13,262 nt of DNA, taken from the NCBI GenBank assembly GCA_018822835.1, contig JAHJJO010000102.1:1-13262 (forward strand), in the 5' to 3' direction. Within the stretch, counting starts at the first letter, position 1; each line of letters begins with the position of its first letter. The position numbers and the translations under genes were made by a program. Positions 6,688-12,185 of the stretch are shown piece by piece. Source of the DNA: Patescibacteria group bacterium (GTDB taxonomy: Bacteria > Patescibacteriota > Patescibacteriia > Patescibacteriales > JAHJJO01). A model generated the notes under the pieces. The model did not search any database, was not told where the DNA came from, and saw nothing but the letters and a program-made list of their open reading frames with translations.

Positions 6688-7533
6688 TTAATAATTTGTG
6701 AACCTTAAAATCACTTCTAATAATTTTTCCGGGCATTGTAGGTGCAATCCGTGTTTGCCATTTTTGATAATTTCTAATTTTGCATTTGGAATTAGCCGCG
6801 CTATTTTCTTGCCATCGCTAAGTGGTACATACCCATCACGAGTTCCCCAAATAATTAATGTTGGGATATTAATCTTATGGAGTAAATAAATTAAATCTTG
6901 GCGTATAATTTTTTTAAAAATATCACGCTTAATGCCTGATGTTTTAGCGTAGTCTGGCGACTTAATAAAATAATATAAAAATTTTTTTATTAAAACATCA
7001 AATTTTTCAATAACCGGGAGCTTGAAAATAATTTTTCCACATTTTGCAATAAGACCTAAAATTATTCTTTTTAAAATATTTTTTGGTCTAATCACGGCAG
7101 GTCCGCTTAGTACTAGTTTAGAAATTAATTTAGGATAATGAACAGCTAAATACACTGCTATTTGACCGCCAAATGAATGTCCAAGCACAATTGGTTTTTG
7201 TAAAATAGGCCTTCGGCATTTTTTTCTGTGTAGATCTGCGTTGTTATCCGCGTTTATCCGCTTTCCACCATGCTTATAAGCAGATAAACGCGGATATTTA
7301 CGCTGATAGACGCTAGAATCCAAATTCCGATATAATAAATTTAGTTCTTGAATTTTATTTTTAACAAATTTTGCGTATTCTTCAACTCCCCAAACTTCAT
7401 TCGGGCATGGCGCATCTCCAAAACAAGGTAAATTTAAACAAATTACTTCGTACTTTTGCGAAGCAATTTTAATAAAATTATTCCATGTTTCTTTTGTCCC
7501 CCCCCAGCCAGGGAGTATAATTAATTGTTTCAT
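6688..7533 (-). CDS. Alpha/beta hydrolase with an in-frame repeat insertion
   Basis: A 281-residue alpha/beta hydrolase fold enzyme. The oxyanion-region motif LPGWGG is at 7-12 and the nucleophile elbow GHSFGG puts the serine at 120. The acid is Asp233 (WGTRDGYVP) and the histidine is His261 (NGKHGLHLQCPE). A helical cap region lies around 150-220. The closest general type is small ester or C-C bond hydrolases; the substrate cannot be told. About 45 residues (67-112), between ELNL and KPIVLGHS, are encoded by a palindromic repeat and are absent from the normal fold. Its first 56 bases overlap the end of the DUF5652-like gene in another frame, and a run of eight G (minus strand) lies in that overlap. 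The start is fixed because the motif begins at residue 7. Confidence 0.8.
   Translation of the reverse strand: MKQLIILPGWGGTKETWNNFIKIASQKYEVICLNLPCFGDAPCPNEVWGVEEYAKFVKNKIQELNLLYRNLDSSVYQRKYPRLSAYKHGGKRINADNNADLHRKKCRRPILQKPIVLGHSFGGQIAVYLAVHYPKLISKLVLSGPAVIRPKNILKRIILGLIAKCGKIIFKLPVIEKFDVLIKKFLYYFIKSPDYAKTSGIKRDIFKKIIRQDLIYLLHKINIPTLIIWGTRDGYVPLSDGKKIARLIPNAKLEIIKNGKHGLHLQCPEKLLEVILRFTNY
7246..7295. repeat. Palindromic repeat inserted in frame in the hydrolase gene
   Basis: Left arm 7246-7263 (ATCCGCGTTTATCCGCTT) and right arm 7278-7295 pair at 17 of 18 positions around a 14-base loop. Weaker complementarity extends outward to about 7233 and 7308. The sequence resembles the widespread dispersed repeats of the type ATCTGCGTTTATCTGCG. 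The wider inserted block covers about 7198-7335 and is translated as a basic, Tyr/Asn-rich stretch that breaks the hydrolase fold before the nucleophile strand. Confidence 0.8.
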
Positions 7534-7738
7534 TGATTTTTTTTCGCTTGCTAAAAATAAAAATATATAAAATTTCTAAAATAGCAAATGTGTTTAATAA
7601 AAACAAAACAATGAACCAATATTTTTGATTTAGTTTAGCCGCGCGCCAAAGCGCGTAAGCTTTCCATGGCAAAACCCACAGTATGGATAAAATTAACACC
7701 CAAATTATGAATGAATTTTGAATTAATATTTTTTCCAT
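7478..7738 (-). CDS. DUF5652-like two-helix membrane protein
   Basis: The 86-residue protein has two hydrophobic helices (about 10-28 and 41-60) with the typical LPWKAYALWRAAK loop between them and NTFAILEILYIF in the second helix. This is the pattern of DUF5652, small inner-membrane proteins frequent in Patescibacteria and of unknown function. A basic tail (SKRKK) places the C-terminus in the cytoplasm. The last ~18 codons overlap the start of the hydrolase gene by 56 bases in a different frame, so the two are likely translationally linked. Confidence 0.7.
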   Translation of the reverse strand: MEKILIQNSFIIWVLILSILWVLPWKAYALWRAAKLNQKYWFIVLFLLNTFAILEILYIFIFSKRKKINETINYTPWLGGDKRNME

Positions 7739-7777
7739 AATTCAACTGCCCTATATTATGAAGGCGTCACTAGCGTT

Positions 7778-7801
7778 GTCATTGCGAGGAGTCGTGCTGT
7801 C
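7778..7801. repeat. Fragment of a dispersed GTCATTGCGAGGAG-type repeat
   Basis: The stretch starts GTCATTGCGAGGAGTCGTG and is GC-rich in an otherwise AT-rich gap (7739-7850). I recognise the core as a repeat found scattered in many bacterial genomes, including Rickettsiales and candidate phyla. It is only a partial copy here, and nothing else is visible in the gap. Confidence 0.45.
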
Positions 7802-7850
7802 TAAAAACTCTTTAACAATTTAATAAAGAAACTAAAAAATATTGCCTAAT

Positions 7851-8792
7851 TTATGTTTTTGCTTTTCTTTTAAACCCCGCCTTCCCGCCAATCCACGCCA
7901 AAAATATTCCAATCGGCCATGCTAATCGTAAAATACAATATTGCCATATTGAATGCCATTTTTTAAAATATTTTAACATTGAATCGCGAAAATATTTTTG
8001 TGTTTTAATTGATGCGACTTGTTTAAAGCTTTGTCCAACATAATCAACGCATTTAGCAACAGGAGTGTACCATACTTCGCCTTTATTTTGATAAACTTGT
8101 TTGCAAAAATCAACCTCTTCAAACCAAAGAAAATATTGCTCATCCAAACGAAACATAGCTTTTGAAGCAGACATCCAATGTCTGTCTGTTCCACACCAAT
8201 GGACGACAGGCCGAGTATTTCTAACCATAAAAAATCCTCCTCGTATAGAATCTACTTTTGACGGCTTGCTGTAATCAAAATTTTCGCGTAAATATTTTCT
8301 TAAAATTTTTGGAAATACATGAGGAAGTTTTAATACAATTGCAAGTTGATCCCAAATTGTTGGAAATCTACGAATGCTTTGTATTGTTTTGTCTTGCTGG
8401 TCAATTAAATTACACCCTGCAATGCTGGCTTGTTTATTTTCTTTCATCCAATTTACCATATTAATTAAAGTATCAGGCATGACTTCCATATCAGGGTTTA
8501 AAAGCAAAATAAAATCGCCCTTTGCCTTACAAAGGGCTTGATTATTCGCTGCGGCAAATCCTAAATTTTTTTGATTGGCGATCAGCTTTAATTGTCCAGT
8601 TAAATAATTCGATTCATCTAATAGCGCTTGCGGAAATTTTTTTTTGATCATCTCAACAGAATTGTCAGATGAATTATTGTCAACTATAAAAATTTCAAAT
8701 TTTAAATTGCCTTTGCTTTGCAAGAGTTTTTCTAAATTTTTTTTTAGTTTTTCTTTAACGTTCCAAGAAACAATAATTATTGATAAATCCAT
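7851..8792 (-). CDS. Family 2 glycosyltransferase (rhamnosyltransferase-like)
   Basis: A 313-residue GT-A enzyme. The nucleotide-sugar N-terminus SIIIVSWN (4-11) is followed by VDNNSSDNS (37-45), the metal-binding NPDM in place of DXD (99-102), the acceptor-side GGFFMV (185-190) and EEVDFC (225-230). A hydrophobic amphipathic C-terminus (about 284-303) is likely membrane-associated. This matches the WbbL/rhamnosyltransferase branch that adds a sugar to surface polysaccharide or lipid carriers. The donor and acceptor are not determined by the sequence. Residues 192-210, between FMVR and KAMFRLDEQYF, appear to be an in-frame repeat insertion. The gene lies alone, with its start 80 bases from the plus-strand promoter of the RNA locus. 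Confidence 0.85.
   Translation of the reverse strand: MDLSIIIVSWNVKEKLKKNLEKLLQSKGNLKFEIFIVDNNSSDNSVEMIKKKFPQALLDESNYLTGQLKLIANQKNLGFAAANNQALCKAKGDFILLLNPDMEVMPDTLINMVNWMKENKQASIAGCNLIDQQDKTIQSIRRFPTIWDQLAIVLKLPHVFPKILRKYLRENFDYSKPSKVDSIRGGFFMVRNTRPVVHWCGTDRHWMSASKAMFRLDEQYFLWFEEVDFCKQVYQNKGEVWYTPVAKCVDYVGQSFKQVASIKTQKYFRDSMLKYFKKWHSIWQYCILRLAWPIGIFLAWIGGKAGFKRKAKT
8163..8219. repeat. Palindrome-containing in-frame insertion in the glycosyltransferase gene
   Basis: The core CAGACATCCAATGTCTG (8168-8184) has 7-bp perfect arms, and related pieces (ACCAATGGACGACAGG) follow. It is read as about 19 residues rich in Trp, His, Arg and Cys, placed exactly where the family runs directly from FMVR to the next helix. 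That position and composition are the evidence for insertion. The borders are approximate. Confidence 0.6.
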
Positions 8793-8873
8793 ATATCTCT
8801 GATGATATGTAATTTGTTAACCAATTATTTTATTAATTTTATCGGACATATTTTGCTTGTGGATAATTTTTTC

Positions 8874-8901
8874 TTGACATTAATATATGGTGTGTTATAT
8901 T
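8874..8901 (+). promoter_or_regulatory. Sigma70-like promoter of the RNA locus
   Basis: TTGACA (8874-8879) is a perfect -35 and TATATT (8896-8901) a one-mismatch -10, 16 bases apart. The start point would be about 8907-8909. This is the clearest promoter in the window and it points away from all protein genes. A perfect DnaA-box-type 9-mer (TGTGGATAA, 8858-8866) lies just upstream of the -35. Confidence 0.7.
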
Positions 8902-8906
8902 AATAA

Positions 8907-8988
8907 TAAGTTCGCAGTCTATGTGATCCCATACTATTGGGCCAATAGAATAAAAACATCCTTATATTCATGAGGGTGTTTTTGTTTT
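8907..8988 (+). ncRNA. Leader RNA complementary to the downstream tRNA anticodon arm
   Basis: The RNA from the promoter to the first terminator would be about 80 nt. Its 5' end (8904-8923) is complementary to 9044-9063, the whole anticodon arm of the tRNA. Seventeen of 20 positions are perfect and two more can pair as G-U, with an exact 8-mer GTTCGCAG facing the anticodon loop CTGCGAAC. It then forms a small hairpin (CCCA/TGGG, 8928-8941) and contains the 15-bp interrupted palindrome CTATTGG-G-CCAATAG (8934-8948), whose second half again complements tRNA bases 9058-9064. No protein is encoded. Read on the minus strand, 8904-8948 looks like a decayed D-arm plus anticodon arm with the same GCG loop, so an inverted tRNA duplication is the alternative origin. 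Confidence 0.5.
8952..8988 (+). terminator. Hairpin terminator between the leader and the tRNA
   Basis: AAAAACATCCT (8952-8962) pairs with AGGGTGTTTTT (8973-8983) as 11 bp with one G-U and a 10-base loop, followed by GTTTT. The A-run on the other side makes it usable from the minus strand too. In the plus direction it would stop most transcripts before the tRNA, so tRNA synthesis may depend on read-through or antitermination. Confidence 0.75.
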
Positions 8989-9017
8989 GAATATGCTACG
9001 ATATTAATGCGGTGGTA

Positions 9018-9102
9018 GGGGAACGATATGCCAAGGTTGGCATCATAGGCTGCGAACCTATTGGCACTTTTATAGTGTGGGGTTCAATTCCCCCGTTCTC
9101 CA
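9018..9102 (+). tRNA. Unusual class II tRNA, anticodon GCG, 8+4 bp acceptor/T arrangement
   Basis: An 85-nt cloverleaf. The acceptor stem is GGGGAACG (9018-9025) with CGTTCTCC (9094-9101), 8 bp with one G-U. The D-arm is ATGCC/GGCAT with loop AAGGTT, and the anticodon arm is ATAGG/CCTAT (9045-9061) with loop CTGCGAA, giving anticodon GCG at 9052-9054. The variable arm has a 5-bp stem (9064-9078), and the T-arm is GGGG/CCCC with loop TTCAATT. The discriminator is A, followed by CC but not CCA. A 7+5 reading would need a T-C mismatch and lose U8, so 8+4 fits better. GCG would read Arg CGC/CGU, yet long variable arms belong to Leu, Ser, Tyr and Sec tRNAs. 8+4 class II tRNAs with odd anticodons are known as allo-tRNAs. 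Amino acid identity is not settled. Confidence 0.75.
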
Positions 9103-9109
9103 CCGCGCT

Positions 9110-9147
9110 AAAAATCATCTCAATTGCGAGGTGGTTTTTTAGTTTTT
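9110..9147. terminator. Bidirectional terminator after the tRNA and after rplA
   Basis: AAAAATCATCTC (9110-9121) pairs with GAGGTGGTTTTT (9128-9139) over 12 bp with two G-U pairs and a 6-base loop. T-runs follow on both strands. It ends the plus-strand tRNA transcript 8 bases after the tRNA and would also stop the minus-strand rplA transcript before it runs antisense through the tRNA. Confidence 0.85.
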
Positions 9148-9206
9148 AATTGGTCAGATTACGAATTTAAAATATGTTATGAGTTGTTCCAAAATTTCGG
9201 GATGCG

Positions 9207-9848
9207 TTACGCGTTAACCCGCACTCCCGACCCCATTGACGAACTGATACTTATGTTTTTAATATAAACACCTTTTGAACTCGATGGCTTGGCTTTTTTA
9301 ATTGCAGTTAATAAAACATTAAAATTTTCAAGCAATTGTTCTTTGCTAAAACTTACTTTGCCGATTACTGTATGAACATTTCCAGTGTCGTCGTTTTTAA
9401 AACTAATTTTTCCTTTTTTTAATTCAGCTACTGTTTTAGCTGGATTAAGAGTGACTGTTTCATTTTTAGGAGAAGGCATCAAGCCACGTGTGCCTAAAAT
9501 TTTTGCGATTTTTGCTAAATTTTTCATCATAGCTGGTTCAGCCACTGCGATTTGAAAATCAGTTTTTTCTGTTTTTTTAATTTCTTCAACTAATTCTTCG
9601 CCACCAACATAGTCAGCCCCAGCTTTTTTAGCTTCTTTTTCATTTTCAGGAGTTACAAAAGCTGCCACTTTAATTGTTTTGCCTGTTCCATGAGGCAGGC
9701 TCACAGCTCCTCTAACTTGCTGATCTCCCTTTTTAGGATCAATTCCAAGCCGAAAATGCATTTCAACCGAAGCGTCAAATTTTGTTTTAGATGTTTTTTT
9801 AGTTAATTCAATAGCCTCCTCTATTGAATAAGTTTTTGTTTTATCCAT
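9207..9848 (-). CDS. rplA: 50S ribosomal protein L1
   Basis: The 213-residue protein is L1, which binds 23S rRNA in the L1 stalk and helps release E-site tRNA. Typical sequences are FDASVEMHFRLGIDPKKGDQQVRGAVSLPHGTGK (given here only as landmarks: HFRLGIDPKK, LPHGTGK), AGADYVGGEEL, GTRGLMPSPKN, GTV-type TVIGKVSF and the ending SSSMGSGVRVNA. The ATG at 9848-9846 (MDKTKTYSIEEA) is preferred. The longer frame to 9905 would translate a dispersed repeat (NYNYFEY). With this start, L1 lacks the ~15-residue N-terminal helix found in most bacteria. It is normally directly downstream of rplK but is separated from it here by about 2.4 kb of accessory genes. No separate promoter is obvious. Confidence 0.93.
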   Translation of the reverse strand: MDKTKTYSIEEAIELTKKTSKTKFDASVEMHFRLGIDPKKGDQQVRGAVSLPHGTGKTIKVAAFVTPENEKEAKKAGADYVGGEELVEEIKKTEKTDFQIAVAEPAMMKNLAKIAKILGTRGLMPSPKNETVTLNPAKTVAELKKGKISFKNDDTGNVHTVIGKVSFSKEQLLENFNVLLTAIKKAKPSSSKGVYIKNISISSSMGSGVRVNA

Positions 9849-9880
9849 AATATTATAATGCAAATATTCAAAATAATTAT

Positions 9881-9919
9881 AATTCAAATCCTCAAATTTA
9901 TTCAAATACTACAAAATTA
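9881..9919 (-). repeat. 39-bp repeat, copy A (inverted)
   Basis: This is the reverse complement of copy D (10427-10465) with 38 of 39 bases identical. Together they bracket the GxxExxY gene like terminal inverted repeats. The surrounding 9861-9935 holds further partial pieces (CAAATATTCAAA, AAATATTCAAAT). Confidence 0.85.
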
Positions 9920-9958
9920 AATATTCAAATAATGGTATTGTATTTATAAATTTTAATA

Positions 9959-10387
9959 TTATTCATTTGTAATATTTGAATACATTTGAAGATTCGAATT
10001 ATGTTCATAAAATTGACTATTTAATATTCTTTTTGGCACTATTCTATTTTGCCTAAAGTTAACTAATATTCCTAATTGTAAATTCAATGTTGTTAAATAC
10101 CGTTTTACTTGATAATAATCTTCAGTAGTAATAAAATTTTTAGCTTTAAATTCTAAAATTATTTTATCATCAATAATAAAATCACAGATACATCTTATTT
10201 TATTTTGACCATATTGACTATCTTCAAATCTATATTCTCTAACATATTTTATGTTTTCTCTATTTAATAATTGCTCAAAATGATCTGCGTATTGTTTTTC
10301 ATTTTTATAGCGTCCTAATGTTTTATGATTTTCAAATAATAAACCAACAATTTTGTAAGATAATTTTTTATGAACAACCTTATCCAT
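9959..10387 (-). CDS. GxxExxY family protein (PD-(D/E)XK nuclease-like)
   Basis: The 142-residue protein resembles the GxxExxY family. Its helix 11-41 (YKIVGLLFENHKTLGRYKNE, then KQYADHFEQLL) is followed by a core with Asp69 and the pair Glu79-x-Lys81 in CDFIIDDKIILEFKA, the layout of a PD-(D/E)XK nuclease site. YYQVKRYLTTLNLQLGILVNF completes the fold. The family's function is unproven; nuclease activity is an inference from the motif. The last 13 residues are encoded by repeat copy B and look like an acquired extension. The gene is flanked by inverted 39-bp repeats, so it reads as a mobile or once-mobile cassette inserted upstream of rplA. Confidence 0.78.
   Translation of the reverse strand: MDKVVHKKLSYKIVGLLFENHKTLGRYKNEKQYADHFEQLLNRENIKYVREYRFEDSQYGQNKIRCICDFIIDDKIILEFKAKNFITTEDYYQVKRYLTTLNLQLGILVNFRQNRIVPKRILNSQFYEHNSNLQMYSNITNE
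9965..10002 (+). repeat. 39-bp repeat, copy B (within the GxxExxY gene end)
   Basis: ATTTGTAATATTTGAATACA, then TTTGAAGATTCGAATTAT, is a diverged copy of the same repeat in the same orientation as copies C and D. It supplies the C-terminal codons and lies next to the stop of the GxxExxY gene. Confidence 0.8.
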
Positions 10388-10389
10388 AT

Positions 10390-10465
10390 ATTTGTAGTAT
10401 TTGAATACATTTGAGGATTCGAATCATAATTTTGTAGTATTTGAATAAATTTGAGGATTCGAATT
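10390..10465 (+). repeat. 39-bp repeat, tandem copies C and D (period 40)
   Basis: Copy C (10390-10426) and copy D (10427-10465) share TTTGTAGTATTTGAATA and TTTGAGGATTCGAAT at a 40-base spacing. They fill the gap between the AlbA_2 gene stop and the GxxExxY start, so they also contain that gene's upstream region. Confidence 0.85.
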
Positions 10466-10469
10466 ATAT

Positions 10470-11624
10470 TTATATTTTAAATAAACTGACTTTAAACTCC
10501 TCATCAAGCACTTCAAACTTCGGTTCTGTGTTGTTATTTTCTTTCATTAAGCGGATAATTTTTTGAATTCCAGTTCCTAAACTTTCTATGTAATTCAGAT
10601 TATCTAAAATGCGAACAATAAAATGATTTCTTGTCTGTTGCGCGTATAAAATGTTACTTAATGTAATCGTATTTGGCAATCGTCCCGGGCTATAAATTTC
10701 CATTCTATCTTTGAATATAAAAATCCTAATACTGGAGCCAGCAATGCTATAATTTCTATGCGCTACTGCATTCACCACAACTTCTCTAATAGCCTCTATT
10801 GGATATTCTGTTTTATATATTCGCTTAAACCCTTCTATTTCAGACGGGCTTTTCATATAAAATTTAATTAATTTTTCCGTTTCATCTATTTGCAGTGGCA
10901 AAGTTCCTGTTATTTCTTTTTTGTCAATCATTTTACTTGTAACGTCATTGCCATCAAATACGGCCAATTTAATTACTGCTTGCGGTAAAAATTTTTGCGT
11001 ATTTTTGCCAAACAATAAAAGTCCGCCCACTGTGGCTGTTAAATTATTACTTTCTTGTTTTAAAATTTTTAAATTACAAAATAATTGTTCTAAATCAATT
11101 TGTTCATTGTAAATATCTTTATTGTAAACTTGGTGAAAATATTGATTAACTTTATCTTTGTCTATGTCAGCAAGCGAACTTTTTTTAACAGAATTTTGAT
11201 CGTAATCAATAACTCCGGCATCTTGATAAATTCTTCCAAGTTCTTCTTTGGACGCTTTTCTTTTAGTAGTCCCAACTCTAATATAAAATACTCCTTTATT
11301 AGTTTGATGAGGTCTAAAAGCGTTTTTAGAAATTTCAATCGCGGCTACTTTTTTATTTTGGATTTCAGAAACAAAAAAATTAACAGAAATTTCTGGTAAA
11401 ATATTTTGTCGAGAAATATTCATTATTTTTTCTTCCAATTGTTTTGTTTCTTCTAATCCTTTTATTTCTCCATTATCTTTCACTCCCAAAACAATCATCC
11501 CGCCCTCAGTATTCGCGAACGCGCAAATTTCAGCAGTTAAATCATCAACATTCGGCAATTTCTCTTTAAATTCCACAAACAAACTTTCCCCGTCAATTAT
11601 AGCTTTTTTAATTTTTTCTTGCAT
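10470..11624 (-). CDS. AlbA_2 (Schlafen-type) domain protein with GHKL-like ATP-binding region
   Basis: The 384-residue protein starts at MQEKIKKAI (ATG 11624-11622); a GTG five codons upstream is an alternative. Residues ~14-125 form the AlbA_2/Schlafen-type nucleic-acid-binding domain (SLFVEFKEKLP, FANTEGGMIVLGV, IRVGTTKRKAS). Residues ~245-355 form the HATPase_c_4 region, with the N-box EVVVNAVAHRNY (281-292), SPGRLP (312-317) and ESLGTGIQKI (347-356). This is the COG2865 type, usually annotated as a transcriptional regulator or ATP-binding protein. Members are common near defence and mobile genes, but a role here is not shown. A helix-turn-helix C-terminus often found in the family is absent or short. 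It sits in the block that splits rplK from rplA. Confidence 0.82.
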   Translation of the reverse strand: MQEKIKKAIIDGESLFVEFKEKLPNVDDLTAEICAFANTEGGMIVLGVKDNGEIKGLEETKQLEEKIMNISRQNILPEISVNFFVSEIQNKKVAAIEISKNAFRPHQTNKGVFYIRVGTTKRKASKEELGRIYQDAGVIDYDQNSVKKSSLADIDKDKVNQYFHQVYNKDIYNEQIDLEQLFCNLKILKQESNNLTATVGGLLLFGKNTQKFLPQAVIKLAVFDGNDVTSKMIDKKEITGTLPLQIDETEKLIKFYMKSPSEIEGFKRIYKTEYPIEAIREVVVNAVAHRNYSIAGSSIRIFIFKDRMEIYSPGRLPNTITLSNILYAQQTRNHFIVRILDNLNYIESLGTGIQKIIRLMKENNNTEPKFEVLDEEFKVSLFKI

Positions 11625-11658
11625 AAAACAAACAGCCACAAATTATATAGCTCTTAAA

Positions 11659-12177
11659 TTATTTTGGCTCTAACACAAGCATATACGCGCTTGAATCTAA
11701 AATATTATTATACCAAGCAAATATTAAATCATTTTCTTTTATTGTAAATTCCTTTTTAAGTACTGGGTCAGTGTACCAAAACATATCTTTTTGATATTTT
11801 GTAATAACAATATAATGACCTGGTTTATCAAATTTTGTATTTCTTAAAAGGCAAGTGCGGACAGCAATTATCACGGGGAGACCTTTTTTAAGAAATTTAA
11901 TAATAAGATTTTTGTTTGGTTTTTTTATTTCGGCTTTACCCTAACTAAGTTTCTCATTATATGAATAGCAATGAACTTTAAATCCAAATTTTTTAGCATA
12001 TTCTGCTAAATGTATAGCTCGTACCCCAGAATTTTTTTTCATCCCACCTAAATTTTGAATAATTTTATTCAAAGGAATTGGATGTTTAAAATATTTTAAA
12101 ACCACTGCTAATGCCTTTGGTCCACAAGCTTTTTTGGTTCGTTTGAATTTCAATAATGGGATAGCTATTTTTTTCAT
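11659..12177 (-). pseudogene. C39-type peptidase-like gene interrupted by an in-frame TAG
   Basis: One frame of 173 codons runs from the ATG at 12177-12175 to the TAA at 11661-11659, broken only by TAG at 11943-11941 (codon 79). The parts on both sides make a complete C39/papain-like domain. Cys18 is in KACGPKALAVVLKYF, His121 in KPGHYIVITKY and Asp137 in FWYTDP. C39 peptidases cut double-glycine leader peptides or serve as stand-alone cysteine peptidases. With no transporter next door, the stand-alone type fits. As sequenced, the first 78 residues keep only the cysteine. It is a recent nonsense mutation, a sequencing error or a read-through gene. It is the first gene of the insertion after rplK. 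Confidence 0.72.
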
Positions 12178-12185
12178 GACAGTTA

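Noticed and set aside
8934-8948. Interrupted palindrome CTATTGG-G-CCAATAG as a protein operator
   Set aside because: It lies inside the predicted transcript and fits better as part of the leader RNA and its complementarity to tRNA bases 9058-9064; no regulator gene is nearby.
9018-9102. Selenocysteine tRNA
   Set aside because: The anticodon is GCG, not TCA, and no SelA, SelB or SECIS is visible. The stem lengths alone are not enough.
9018-9102. tmRNA end fragment (similar TTCAA...CTCCACC 3' sequence)
   Set aside because: A complete D-arm and anticodon arm lie directly between the acceptor halves. No tag frame or ~300-nt body is present.
9849-9905. Longer start for rplA at 9905
   Set aside because: The extra residues come from the 39-bp repeat and do not resemble an L1 N-terminus.
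9881-10465. CRISPR array
   Set aside because: Copies differ in orientation, are not separated by uniform unique spacers, and a protein gene lies between them. No cas genes.
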